Part shown: positions 46,314-62,565 of the stretch, piece after piece | Position numbering within the stretch: position 1 is the stretch's first letter | Layout of the letters: each line of letters begins with the position of its first letter | The notes under the pieces: model-generated | Databases searched by the model: none | The model's input: the letters and a program-made list of their open reading frames with translations, nothing else | Told to the model about the DNA's origin: nothing | Program-made: the position numbers and the translations under genes | From: Aeromonas aquatica | GTDB lineage: Bacteria; Pseudomonadota; Gammaproteobacteria; Enterobacterales; Aeromonadaceae | Reading direction: 5' to 3' | DNA length: 64,000 bases | NCBI RefSeq assembly: GCF_000764655.1 | Contig: NZ_JRGL01000118.1 | Coordinates: forward strand, 42,781 to 106,780

Positions 46314-46514
46314 TCAGCCTCCCGCAATGGCGGTGAAAAGGTGGATCTCGTCCCCGTCACTGAGGCGGGTCTCTGACCAGCGGCTACGGGGCAGCACGGC
46401 GCCGTTGAGGGCCACCGCCACCCCCTGGGGGGCAATCTCCTGCACCGCCAGCAGCTCGGTCAGACTCTGGCCGGTGGGCAGCGTCAGCTCGATATCGTTC
46501 AATCGAATATTCAT
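46314..46514 (-). CDS. thiS: Sulfur carrier protein ThiS
   Basis: 66 residues, ubiquitin-like, ending in the essential Gly-Gly (FTAIAGG). ThiF adenylates the tail before sulfur transfer. Four-base overlap with thiF and one-base gap to thiG. Confidence 0.94.
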   Translation of the reverse strand: MNIRLNDIELTLPTGQSLTELLAVQEIAPQGVAVALNGAVLPRSRWSETRLSDGDEIHLFTAIAGG

Positions 46515-47273
46515 TGGTCATCCTTATGGCTGCCACACACCGGGCAAGCGGGATCGGCGGGCAGCTGCAGGCACTGCCACTCATGGGTCAGGGCATCGAA
46601 GCGGCGCAGGGTGCCCGCCACCGGGCTGGGGCGCCCGAGCAGCAGTTTCAGTGCCTCCAGCGCCTGCAGGGAACCCATCACTCCCACTAGCGGGCCGGTG
46701 ACACCGCTGCTCTGGCAGCTCTCCCTTACTTCGGTATCCGCCGGGTAGAGGCAGGCGTAGCAGGCATGCTCAGGGGCGCTGCGCGCCATCAGCTGACCCT
46801 GCCAGCCGACGGCGGCGGCGGAGATCCAGGGCTTGCCCTGCACTACGCAGGCGGCGTTGATGGCGTGGCGGGTCGCCAGGTTGTCACAGCAGTCGATCAC
46901 CAGATCCACCTCGGCCACGAAGGCCGGCAGGCTAGCCCCATCGAGGCGCTGGTTGATGGCGATCAGCTCCACCAGCGGGTTGTGGGCCGCCAGTCGCTCC
47001 CGGGCCAGCTCGGCCTTGGAGCGGCGCAGGCCCTCGCCATCGAACAGGATCTGGCGCGGCAGATTGCTGGAATCCAGGATGTCGCCATCGGCGAGCCACA
47101 GCGTGCCCACTCCGGCCCCGGCGAGATAGAGCGCCAGCGGCGAGCCGAGGCCACCGAGACCGACGATCAGTACCGACTTGCCCTTGAGCCGCGCCTGCCC
47201 CTCCTCCCCAATCTCGGCGAGCATCAGCTGGCGGCCATAGCGCAGATACTCTTCGTCACTTAAAGATGCCTCG

Positions 47274-47284
<11 letters not shown>
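46511..47284 (-). CDS. thiF: ThiS adenylyltransferase (E1-like)
   Basis: 257 residues from ATG 47284, with AGGAGG 9 bases upstream. Nucleotide-binding [21 protein letters not shown], zinc cysteines in HACYACLYP and ACPVCGSHK, and the sulfur-relay Cys in [18 protein letters not shown]. The start overlaps the end of thiDE. Confidence 0.94.
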
Positions 47285-50917
<3,633 letters not shown>

Positions 50918-51134
50918 TTATGGGTGTTTGCTTGTCTGGAGTTCGAGGAGAAGTGATGAACCTGTGGGTGAGATGTGCTTCAAGAGGGAGCGAGCCCGGG
51001 ATCTGTGCTTCCCTGCTCTGCTGTCTGGCTCCCCCCTGTTCGGGCGGGCCGTGCGGCGCCTCGATGGACAGACCGGACGGGACAGACTCCCTCTCGTGCA
51101 CCCTGACTCATCGCGGGATTGACCCCTTCGATGA

Positions 51135-51161
51135 GCGGGAGAGGCTTGTCCCTCTCCCCGC
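51135..51161. repeat. GC-rich palindrome in the thiC leader
   Basis: GCGGGAGAGG...CCTCTCCCCGC resembles the dispersed palindromes. It lies downstream of the riboswitch aptamer on the thiC transcript and might take part in its expression platform. Confidence 0.45.
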
Positions 51162-51183
51162 GCGGCAACCCACTGGTTACCCT

Positions 51184-51276
51184 TGTTTCCCTTCGCAGGT
51201 TCTAGCCTGATCAGGTTCCACGGATCCCGAATTAACGGTCTCAGCTTCGCGTCGTTCGACGGTCGGCACTCCGACA
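51184..51276 (-). ncRNA. TPP riboswitch of the thi operon
   Basis: On the minus strand: a GTCGGAGTGCC start, CTGAGA, AACCTGATCAGGCTAGAACCTGCGAAGGGAAAC-type conserved core (parts visible: GAACCTGATC and GCGAAGGGAA). These are the thi-box elements in correct order. It controls the thiC-thiDE-thiF-thiS-thiG-thiH run. About 290 bases separate the aptamer and the thiC start; no single clear terminator/antiterminator pair is visible. Confidence 0.93.
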
Positions 51277-51370
51277 AGATGGCGCCAGTATATACGGCCC
51301 ATCTGTTAACTCAACCATGATTTTTTCACTACAATGAATGCTGTTCATTAACATAGGGATGGTGTGCATT

Positions 51371-52903
51371 ATGAACCACAAAAAAACATGTATTCTTGGC
51401 ATGTTCTGCTTTGGGTTATATGGATGCGACAGTAGTAATGACAGCAAGACTCTGGCTGAACAATTTACTTATGACCCTGCGACACAAGTCATAGAGGATG
51501 ACCCACACACTTCAGTGTTTATTTCAGCCTTGAATATGACTGGATTAGACACCAGCAAGATAAAAAATATATCCTTCCATATCAAGACAAAAGACGACAA
51601 CTTCGCCAAACCCGTCTCTGCTACCTATGATTGGAACTACCTGTCCAGCAATGGGTTATATAACACCGCAAATAACAACGTACAGATTCCAATATTTGGC
51701 CTCTACAGCAACTATCTCAATGAACTCACGATAGATATTCAGTATATCGATGACAGTATCTACTCATTTCAGAAGATGGTCCCTGCTGCCGCCTATGTCG
51801 ACAGCGTGGGTATTTATGACAACGTAGGCATCAGCATCAAGCCGACCGCCACACCGAGTTACAGTTATTTTTATTTGAAAGGACAACTCAAGACTCCCAT
51901 TATTATGGATATAGATGGTGAAGTACGTTGGGATGCTGATATAAAAAGAAATTCCAACCCATCAATTTTCATCAACAATACTTTTTGGACAGGAAACTTT
52001 AAGGGGGCTGCTACCGCTATCGATACTGTGTCTCTATATGGAAAAACTGGTATGTTAAATGTCAGTGGCACAAAGATGGGTAGCGACGCCTACTTTCATC
52101 ACAATATAGATCCAGGCAAGCATGGAGTGCTGGTTGAATTGGATGGTACTATCGACGGGGTATTAAAAATAGAGTCGTTTTTAAGTGAAATAGATAGAAA
52201 TGGTACGGTAATCAAGGAATGGGATATCGGTAAAATATTCTCTGAATATATGCTGCAAGAGGGCGATGACCCCAGAAATTTTGTCAGAGATGGCGTGGAC
52301 TGGTTTCATATGAATGCCGCTACCTATGATCCTGCCGATGACACCTTACTGATCTCCAGCCGCGAAAACTTCGTGGTAAAGCTGGATTACAACACGGGTA
52401 AAATCATCTGGTTGCTGGGGGACGAGACCAAACACTGGCACTCCTATCCATCGCTACAGAAGCTAGCCTTGTCTCTCTCTACAGGTCAGACGCCCATTGG
52501 ACAGCACGCCCTATCGATAACCCAGAATGGGCAACTGATACTGTTCAATAATGGGTTGAGAAGCCTCAACAACCCACTTGGTACCCCTGCCGGTATAGAT
52601 CTCGCTACCAGCCAGGCCGCCATCTTCGACATTGATAGTCAGAACAGAACTGGTCAGATGGCATGGAACTTTGATGATGGCCTCTACTCGGATATATGCT
52701 CCAGCATTTACGAGGACAAGTTGTCTACCCAAGGGGATTATTTGATCAACTATGCGGCAATCGACAATAGAACCCGTGTCGTCATTCAGGGGATCAACAA
52801 GGATAAACAAGAACTATTTGAATTTACCTATCCTAGTCCAAGGCCCTGTGACACTTCATGGAATGCGACCCAGATTCCTCTCGAGAATATCCACTTCCAA
52901 TAA
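51371..52903 (+). CDS. Arylsulfotransferase-like (AssT/ASST) lipoprotein
   Basis: 510 residues from ATG 51371. A lipobox (GLYGCDSS) suggests a lipid anchor, unlike the soluble periplasmic AssT. The body is the six-bladed ASST propeller with DWFHMNAATYDPADDTLLISSRENFVVKLDYNTGKIIWLLGD, which covers the conserved catalytic region, and a His-containing GQHALSITQNGQLILFNNG. The usual partners DsbL/DsbI are not nearby. Clearly more AT-rich than its neighbours. It lies alone between thiC and a minus-strand gene; activity is not established. Confidence 0.8.
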   Translation: MNHKKTCILGMFCFGLYGCDSSNDSKTLAEQFTYDPATQVIEDDPHTSVFISALNMTGLDTSKIKNISFHIKTKDDNFAKPVSATYDWNYLSSNGLYNTANNNVQIPIFGLYSNYLNELTIDIQYIDDSIYSFQKMVPAAAYVDSVGIYDNVGISIKPTATPSYSYFYLKGQLKTPIIMDIDGEVRWDADIKRNSNPSIFINNTFWTGNFKGAATAIDTVSLYGKTGMLNVSGTKMGSDAYFHHNIDPGKHGVLVELDGTIDGVLKIESFLSEIDRNGTVIKEWDIGKIFSEYMLQEGDDPRNFVRDGVDWFHMNAATYDPADDTLLISSRENFVVKLDYNTGKIIWLLGDETKHWHSYPSLQKLALSLSTGQTPIGQHALSITQNGQLILFNNGLRSLNNPLGTPAGIDLATSQAAIFDIDSQNRTGQMAWNFDDGLYSDICSSIYEDKLSTQGDYLINYAAIDNRTRVVIQGINKDKQELFEFTYPSPRPCDTSWNATQIPLENIHFQ

Positions 52904-52938
52904 GTGACAAGGTCGCGCCACCCCGTGGCGCGACCTCC

Positions 52939-53412
52939 TTAGTCATCCTCAGGATTGGGGATCAGCACCTCGGTCAAGCGTCCATCCTCATCGCGGCTCA
53001 GCACCAGCCTGAGGCCCGGTTGCAGGTCGGCGGGGCTGCCGTTGAGCCAGCGGGTGCCGGCATCAAACACCAGCACTCCCAGCTCCTGCAGCAACAAGGT
53101 CTCCCCTGCGGTAGCGAGCAGCCTGTCCTCCGCCCGCAGCCACTGGCTGCTCTGCGCCAGATCCGGCGCCGTGGCGAGCACCCGGATCTGCTGGGCAACG
53201 CCGTACCGGCTCAGGATGGCGAGCCGCATGCCGGGCTTGAGATCGTCGGGCTGGTTCACCCCGGTCAGCGCGGCGCTGCCCAGCTCCAGTTCGGCACCCT
53301 GAAATTGCAGGCGGATGCCGTCGTTGTGCTCCAGCTCCACCAGCCAGAGTTCGGCCTCGGTGGCCAGGGTGCAAAACGGTAACACCCACAGCAGCAATGC
53401 GGTTCTGGTCAT
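52939..53412 (-). CDS. Uncharacterised secreted protein (DUF5666-like)
   Basis: 157 residues from ATG 53412 (upstream ATGs at 53427 and 53433 are possible; none has a good ribosome site). Signal peptide (TRTALLLWVLPFCTLATEA) and a small beta-rich domain with a repeated phrase: DLKPGMRLAILSRYGVAQQ and DLQPGLRLVLSRDEDGRLTE. The repetition resembles OB-like DUF5666 units. Beside a similar small secreted protein and a two-component system. Confidence 0.55.
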   Translation of the reverse strand: MTRTALLLWVLPFCTLATEAELWLVELEHNDGIRLQFQGAELELGSAALTGVNQPDDLKPGMRLAILSRYGVAQQIRVLATAPDLAQSSQWLRAEDRLLATAGETLLLQELGVLVFDAGTRWLNGSPADLQPGLRLVLSRDEDGRLTEVLIPNPEDD

Positions 53413-53499
53413 AGCAAACAGGCCCATGGTCAACCGGCGATGAGGTTTAACTATGGGCCTGGATGGGCACTTTTTCCGGTCGGCGCTGCTGTGGGCGCC

Positions 53500-53916
53500 T
53501 CAATCATCTTCACGGCAGCGGCTCAGACGCATGCCATCGAACCGGCACTCCAGCTCCAACCAGCGCCCTTCGAACGGCGCCAGGCTGTCGTCCGAGGTGA
53601 CATAGCCCCAGATCCGCCCCTGGGCCACAGGTCCTTCCAGCTCCATCTGGTCTTTTTCTTCCAGCGTCTCCACCTCGCGGATCAGCCGCTGCTCCCCCTG
53701 CACCACCCCTTCCAGATCGACCCAGCTGCCCCCGAGATCGTCTTCACTCAGCCCATCCTTGAAGCGGGTCTGGCCGTCGATCGCGAAGGGGATGCCGTTG
53801 ACCATCAGCTGGCCCAGTTGCCAGGTGGTGCGGCCGGTCAGCTTGAACTCGGCCGACTGCACAGTGCCAAATGGCAGCAAGATGAGCAGCAGGAGAGCAC
53901 AGAGAGGCTTCTTCAT
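53500..53916 (-). CDS. Uncharacterised periplasmic protein (DUF5666-like)
   Basis: 138 residues. Signal peptide MKKPLCALLLLILLPFGTVQSA, then a beta-rich body (FKLTGRTTWQLGQLMVNGIPFAIDGQT; DDLGGSWVDLEGVVQGEQRLIREV) similar in kind to the neighbour downstream and to OB-fold DUF5666 proteins. Two Cys near the end (LECRFDG, SRCRED) could pair. Divergent from the response regulator gene, so it may be in its regulon. Confidence 0.6.
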   Translation of the reverse strand: MKKPLCALLLLILLPFGTVQSAEFKLTGRTTWQLGQLMVNGIPFAIDGQTRFKDGLSEDDLGGSWVDLEGVVQGEQRLIREVETLEEKDQMELEGPVAQGRIWGYVTSDDSLAPFEGRWLELECRFDGMRLSRCREDD

Positions 53917-53962
53917 CGGGGATCCTCGGGGTTACACTGGCACACAGGATGGCGTATCCGCT

Positions 53963-53981
53963 GTGAAATAACCGTGAAATA
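53963..53981. promoter_or_regulatory. Direct repeat, candidate response-regulator site
   Basis: GTGAAATA occurs twice, 11 bases apart start to start, upstream of an OmpR-family regulator. The spacing of about one helical turn fits head-to-tail dimers of this class. It would lie between divergent genes. Confidence 0.45.
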
Positions 53982-54006
53982 TCGGTCGAGACCAGGAGAT
54001 CAGAAC

Positions 54007-54699
54007 ATGAAAATACTGGTGGTGGAAGACAATCCCCAGGTCGCGGAAACCATCATGGATTATCTGGAGCTGGCGGGGCACCGGCTGGACTGCGCCTATC
54101 ACGGCCAGGCCGCCCTGCAGTTGCTGGCGGAGCAGCGCTTCGACGTCATCATCATGGATGTGATGATGCCGCGCCTCGATGGCCTGCGCACCGTCGAGCG
54201 GCTGCGGGCCGACGGCATTGCGACACCCGTGCTGTTTCTCACCGCCCGCGATGGCCTGGACGACAAGCTGGCCGGCTTTCGCGCCGGCGGCGATGACTAC
54301 CTGGTCAAGCCGTTCGCCATGGAGGAGCTGGAGGTCAGGCTGCAGGCGCTGGCCCTGCGCGGCCCCCGCACCGATCTGGGGGCGCTTCGCTTCGGCGAGC
54401 TGGAGGTGGATCCCGCCAGTGGCCGCGCCAGCCGTGCCGGCGTCGAGTTGAAACTCGGCAAGATCCCGTTCCGGATCCTGACCCTGCTCACCCGCCGGGC
54501 CCCGGCCCTGGTCAGCCGCCAGGAGGTGCTCGACACCGTCTGGGGGGATGAGGAGCCCGACTCCGATGCCCTGCGCAGTCACATCTATGCCCTGCGCAAC
54601 GCGCTGGACAAGCCCTTCCCCACCCCCATGCTGGAGACCCTGCACGGTCAGGGTTACCGACTGGTGAAGCCTGGGAGCGAGCATGCCAATGACAGCTGA
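54007..54699 (+). CDS. OmpR-family response regulator
   Basis: 230 residues. Receiver domain with acidic pocket (VVEDN), phospho-acceptor Asp in IIMDVMMP, Thr and Lys switch residues in FLTARD and LVKPF, then a winged helix (LLTRRAPALVSRQEVLDTVWGDEEPDSDALRSHIYALRNAL). AGGAG lies 8-12 bases before the ATG. Paired with the downstream kinase. Confidence 0.93.
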   Translation: MKILVVEDNPQVAETIMDYLELAGHRLDCAYHGQAALQLLAEQRFDVIIMDVMMPRLDGLRTVERLRADGIATPVLFLTARDGLDDKLAGFRAGGDDYLVKPFAMEELEVRLQALALRGPRTDLGALRFGELEVDPASGRASRAGVELKLGKIPFRILTLLTRRAPALVSRQEVLDTVWGDEEPDSDALRSHIYALRNALDKPFPTPMLETLHGQGYRLVKPGSEHANDS

Positions 54700-54714
54700 C
54701 GCGCAGGTGGCGCC

Positions 54715-55965
54715 ATGAGCCTGCCCAGTCTGCGTCGCCGGCTGATCCTGGCGCTGGGCGGGGCCGGGCTGCTGCTGCTGGTGATCCTCAGCCTGCTGAT
54801 GGTGGTGGCCGAGGACAAGATGGAGGAGCTGAGCCTGCGCCACTGGCTGGAGGCCGAAGTCACCCGCTACAACGACGACTGGCTGCGGCTCGGCACCGCG
54901 GCCCCGGCACCCAGCCCGCGTCAATTCTCCAGCTACTGGACCGAGCACGGCCGCCTGCCCGCCTGGCTCAAGGCCTACCAGAGCCCGGGCTTCTTCGAGC
55001 ACCAGCTCGGCAAGGAGGACAAGCACTTCCTGGTGCGGCCCCACCCCTCGGGCCAGGGCCTGCTCTATCTGGTGTTCAACGATGACGCCGACGACTATCT
55101 GGACCCTTACGAAGACAAGCTGCATCTGGTCACCCGCTTGATCGGGCTGGCCCTGCTGCTGGGCTGCATCGCATTCGGCATCTGGCTGGTGCGCCACATC
55201 ACCCGGCCGCTCGAGCGACTGCGTCAGCGGGTCGCCCACCTCACCCCGGATCAGGCGGACTTCGTGCCGGACGCCCCCTGGCAGGAGCTGCGGGAGATCG
55301 AGCTGGCGCTACTGGCAGGCAAGCAGGAGGTGGCTGCGGTGTTCGCCCGCGAGCAGGAGTTCAGCCGCTTCGCCAGCCACGAGCTGCGCACCCCCAACAT
55401 GGTGATCCAGGGTTCCGCCGCCCTGCTCGGCAAGGTGACGGACTTGCCCGCCCCCGCCGCCCGGGCGGCCAGCCGCATCCGCGCCGCCAGCGACGAGATG
55501 GCGCTGCTCACCGAGACCTTCCTGCTGCTGGGGCGCAAGGAGGCGGTCGAGCGCCCCCCGCAACGGGTGGCGCCGCTGATCCGGCGGGAGCTGGCTCGGC
55601 TCGCCCCCCTGTTGCAACGGGAAAGCCTGGACATCCGACTCAGCCTCGACGAGCAGAGCGAGGTGCAGGCCCCGCTCTCCCTGCTGGCCATCGCGCTCGG
55701 CAACCTGCTCAAGAATGCCCTCAGCTACGCCGATGGTCACATCGAGATAGTGCTGACAGGGCAGACCCTCACCATCAGCAATCCCACCGCGGCGGCGCCG
55801 GATCAGATCCTCGGCTACGGCTGCGGCCTGACCATCATCCAGCGCATCTGCGAGAAGCTGGGCTGGCGGATCGCCACCCGGCTGGAGGGGGGCCTCTTCA
55901 GCGCCAGGCTGGAGATGCTGGCCACCCCATCCCAGCTCCCCAACCCCTCCTCCCCGGACGGCTAA
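54715..55965 (+). CDS. Two-component sensor histidine kinase
   Basis: 416 residues. N-terminal helix (residues ~10-30), periplasmic loop of about 110 residues, second helix (~140-162), HAMP-like stretch, H-box FASHELRTPNMVIQG with the phospho-His, and an N-box (ALGNLLKNALSYADG). The G1 region is atypical: ISNPTAAAPDQILGYGCGLTIIQRI has no classical DxGxG, which is seen in some kinases of this group. Stimulus unknown. 12-base gap after the regulator. Confidence 0.9.
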   Translation: MSLPSLRRRLILALGGAGLLLLVILSLLMVVAEDKMEELSLRHWLEAEVTRYNDDWLRLGTAAPAPSPRQFSSYWTEHGRLPAWLKAYQSPGFFEHQLGKEDKHFLVRPHPSGQGLLYLVFNDDADDYLDPYEDKLHLVTRLIGLALLLGCIAFGIWLVRHITRPLERLRQRVAHLTPDQADFVPDAPWQELREIELALLAGKQEVAAVFAREQEFSRFASHELRTPNMVIQGSAALLGKVTDLPAPAARAASRIRAASDEMALLTETFLLLGRKEAVERPPQRVAPLIRRELARLAPLLQRESLDIRLSLDEQSEVQAPLSLLAIALGNLLKNALSYADGHIEIVLTGQTLTISNPTAAAPDQILGYGCGLTIIQRICEKLGWRIATRLEGGLFSARLEMLATPSQLPNPSSPDG

Positions 55966-55975
55966 GGCTAGAAAC

Positions 55976-56001
55976 GACAAGGCGCCCGAAGGCGCCTTGT
56001 C
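55976..56001. terminator. Bidirectional terminator between kinase and rimK
   Basis: GACAAGGCGCC and GGCGCCTTGTC form an 11-bp stem with a CGAA loop. Confidence 0.8.
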
Positions 56002-56028
56002 TGTTCCAATCATCCCTGGTCACCGTCG

Positions 56029-56925
56029 TCACTCGGCCGGCTTGTGCTTGCGACTCGCCTTGAGCTCCAGGAAGTCGATGATCTTGCCCGCCACGTCCTT
56101 GCCGGAGGCCGCCTCCACCCCCTGCAGGCCCGGCGAGGAGTTCACCTCCAGCACCAGCGGGCCGCGGGCGCTGCGCAGAATGTCCACCCCGGCCACATCC
56201 AGTCCCATGATCTTGGCGGCCTGCACCGCAGTCGCCCGCTCTTCGGGGCTTATCTTGATCGCCTCGGCGGTGCCGCCACGGTGCAGGTTGGAGCGAAACT
56301 CCCCCGGCTGGGCCTGACGACGCATGGCCGCGACCACCTTGCCGTTGACCACCAGGCAGCGGATGTCGGCGCCGTTCGCCTCGCGGATATACTCCTGCAC
56401 CAGGATGTTGTTGTTGGTCTGGATGAAGGCCTCGATCACGCTCTCGGCGGCCTTCTGGGTCTCGCACAGTACCACCCCTATTCCCTGGGTCCCCTCCAGC
56501 AGCTTCACCACCAGCGGCGCCCCGCCCACCATGGTGATGAGATCCGGCACGTCGTGAGTACTGTGGGCATAGCCGGTGATGGGCAGGCCTATGCCGTGGC
56601 GGGAGAGCAGTTGCATGGCGCGCAGCTTGTCGCGGGAGCGGGAGATGGCCACCGAGCTGTTGAGGGCCATGGTGTTCATCATCTCGAACTGACGCAGCAC
56701 GGCGGTGCCGTAGAAGGTGATGCTGGCACCGATGCGCGGGATCACGGCGTCATAGCTCTCCAGCTCCCGTCCTTCGTAATGAATGGAGGGGCTGTGGGAG
56801 GCGATGTTCATGTAGCAGCGCAGGGTGTCGAGCACCTCGACCTGATGACCACGGGCCCGTGCCACCTCGACCAGGCGGCGGGTGGAGTAGTTATTGGGCT
56901 CGCGGGATAAAATGGCAATATTCAT
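56029..56925 (-). CDS. rimK: Ribosomal protein S6 glutamate ligase RimK
   Basis: 298 residues, matching E. coli RimK (300). ATP-grasp fold: [17 protein letters not shown] loop, [55 protein letters not shown] metal/ATP motif. Adds glutamate to the S6 C-terminus. Confidence 0.94.
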   Translation of the reverse strand: MNIAILSREPNNYSTRRLVEVARARGHQVEVLDTLRCYMNIASHSPSIHYEGRELESYDAVIPRIGASITFYGTAVLRQFEMMNTMALNSSVAISRSRDKLRAMQLLSRHGIGLPITGYAHSTHDVPDLITMVGGAPLVVKLLEGTQGIGVVLCETQKAAESVIEAFIQTNNNILVQEYIREANGADIRCLVVNGKVVAAMRRQAQPGEFRSNLHRGGTAEAIKISPEERATAVQAAKIMGLDVAGVDILRSARGPLVLEVNSSPGLQGVEAASGKDVAGKIIDFLELKASRKHKPAE

Positions 56926-57039
56926 GGAAATGGCAGACCTGATAATCGGACTGGAGAGTATAAGGTGCCATGAACGTCTGGCAACGCCAATCCTTTCCCC
57001 TCACCATGTGTCTTTCTGCAAGATCGCCCTAAAACAGAT

Positions 57040-58101
57040 TCAATGCGGACCGCGCAGCAGCTGTTGCAGCTCGAGCAGCAAGCCCACCTCCTGCAGGCGG
57101 CGGGCCGTCGTCCCCTGCCACCCCTTGGCGGGAAGAGGCGCCAGCAGGGTCTCGGCGATGCAGTCGCGATAGAGTGGCCCCTCCAGTTGCCAGCGCTGCA
57201 GCACGCCGTTCTCATGATGATGCAGCCAGGCCTGATTGCCGCTGCGCAGCAGCTCCAGCCGTCGCCCATCTTTCAGCAGGAGACTGAGCCCCTTCTTCTC
57301 CACCCCGGGCCCGGCGTATTTGTCGAGCCAGAGGGTCAGCGGCACCCCGGCCGCCTCACCGCGCAGGCAGGCACGCCCCTCGGCGGTACGCAGATCCCCG
57401 AGCACGATGGGCTGCCCCAGCCGATCGCAGACGCCCTCGGCGATCAGATGCAGGCTGTCGCCCCCGCCGAGGGCCACCAGCAGCTCGCGGATCATCGCCA
57501 GCACATGGGTGCCGATGTCGAGGATGACGCCATCCGGATGGTGGAAGGTCCGTTGATCCGGCTCGCCGGTCGCGAAGTTGAGGGCGAAGGGGTGACCTTG
57601 CTCATCGATCCCGCAGGGCTCCAGCAGGAAGCCCTCCACCTCGGCCACATCCTGGATGGTCGCGGGCCGAACCCGGGCCTCGCCAGTCAGCGGCTGCCAG
57701 TCGGCCCCCAGCGTGCCGCTCAGCAGCCGTTGCACCGCGGTGCGGGCCATCCAGTGATCCAGCGCCAGCACCCGGCCCGCCACTGCGGGATCGGCCAATA
57801 ACGCCTGCAAGCGGTCGTGCTGGGCCAGGCTGGCCACCACGGGCTTCTCCACCAAGATAAGAGGAATGCGGCTTGCCAGCGCCTGCTCCAGCACCGGCAG
57901 GTGCAGCAGGGAGGGGGTGGCAATGACCAGCCTGTCCAGCGGCAAGGCCAGCAGGGCCTCCAGACTCTGGGCCTGATTCACCCCCGACAGCGTCAGATCC
58001 GGGTCAAAACCCCATATTTCAGCATCTTCTGCCAATGCAGCGAGCGCAGGCAGATAGGCCGTCTGCACCACGGCCCCCAGGCCGACAAATCCAATCTTCA
58101 T
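57040..58101 (-). CDS. Gfo/Idh/MocA-family NAD(P)-dependent oxidoreductase
   Basis: 353 residues. Rossmann motif GFVGLGAVVQTAYLPAL, the EKP signature (LILVEKPVV) and a C-terminal alpha/beta domain with DIGTHVLAMIRELL. Substrates are usually sugars or their derivatives. Three tandem starts (GTG 58107, ATG 58104, ATG 58101); I chose 58101 since GAGG is then five bases away. Confidence 0.85.
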   Translation of the reverse strand: MKIGFVGLGAVVQTAYLPALAALAEDAEIWGFDPDLTLSGVNQAQSLEALLALPLDRLVIATPSLLHLPVLEQALASRIPLILVEKPVVASLAQHDRLQALLADPAVAGRVLALDHWMARTAVQRLLSGTLGADWQPLTGEARVRPATIQDVAEVEGFLLEPCGIDEQGHPFALNFATGEPDQRTFHHPDGVILDIGTHVLAMIRELLVALGGGDSLHLIAEGVCDRLGQPIVLGDLRTAEGRACLRGEAAGVPLTLWLDKYAGPGVEKKGLSLLLKDGRRLELLRSGNQAWLHHHENGVLQRWQLEGPLYRDCIAETLLAPLPAKGWQGTTARRLQEVGLLLELQQLLRGPH

Positions 58102-58234
58102 CATCACCTCGATTCAGGGTCCATGGACCCGTGAATGGGCCAACCGGGTGGCCAGGTCACACCGAGCTGGCGCAGGCAAGGTGACACGCCCAGAGGAGGC
58201 ATCACCTTCATATCAATAAAAAGGGGAAGCTGGC

Positions 58235-58651
58235 TCAATGGAGGGGGCCGACCCCGCTTTGCTCCATGCGCCAGCGCAGTACAGCCCGATCAAAGTCTGC
58301 CCTGGCCCGGGTGATGTATCGCTGCGACCGTTGCAGAAAGCACGCGAGATGATCCCGATGGATCTGCGCCCGCTTCACCACGAACCGGGCAGGTTCATGG
58401 GAAGTACCGTCCCGCCGCTTGCGTTCACGCCACTCTACCCTGTGGTTTAACCCTTCACGTAGGGCCACCATCTCCGGCGAGTCATAGAAGCGATCGCGCT
58501 CATGGAAGAAACCGGCCAGCGCAGAGGCAGATACATCCAGAGCCCGACAGAACACCTTGAAATCGATGTATCCCTCTTCATCCGCTTCGGCCAGACAGCG
58601 GGCAATCAACACCTCATCCGGCCATGCCTCATCATCTCTTGCCTTGTCCAT
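58235..58651 (-). CDS. Uncharacterised small protein downstream of metH
   Basis: 138 residues from ATG 58651 with AGGAGAGGA directly upstream. Acidic N-terminus (MDKARDDEAWPDEV), then a helical, Arg-rich body (HRVEWRERKRRDG; QRYITRARADFDRAVLRWR). No signal peptide or membrane segment. No family recognised. It starts 27 bases after the metH stop on the same strand, so probably co-transcribed with it. Confidence 0.65.
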   Translation of the reverse strand: MDKARDDEAWPDEVLIARCLAEADEEGYIDFKVFCRALDVSASALAGFFHERDRFYDSPEMVALREGLNHRVEWRERKRRDGTSHEPARFVVKRAQIHRDHLACFLQRSQRYITRARADFDRAVLRWRMEQSGVGPLH

Positions 58652-58677
58652 TTCCTCTCCTGACCACTTACACCCGA

Positions 58678-62361
<3,684 letters not shown>

Positions 62362-62424
62362 CGCTCGTTCCTCTTACATCCATGCCACTGAGTTAACCTC
62401 ATCCTAACAGCAAACGAATGGTAT

Positions 62425-62448
62425 GGAAATCTAGCCGTCTATCTGTCC
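62425..62448. promoter_or_regulatory. Possible MetJ-box tract upstream of metH
   Basis: Adjacent 8-mers GGAAATCT, AGCCGTCT and ATCTGTCC; the middle one matches met-box AGACGTCT at seven of eight positions, the others poorly. About 65-90 bases upstream of metH. Confidence 0.4.
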
Positions 62449-62565
62449 GTGCGGTTGATTAAATATAACCATAAATAGGTAATGAGTACCCCCTGAGCCG
62501 AGAGTACCCTATGCCCGTCCTCAATGGGGATACGTGCTTGCTGTTTACTAAAGAGAAAAATAACT

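Noticed and set aside
46313..46435. Longer ThiG N-terminus
   Set aside because: It would overlap thiS and encode shadow sequence; MLTIANHTF at 46312 is the family start.
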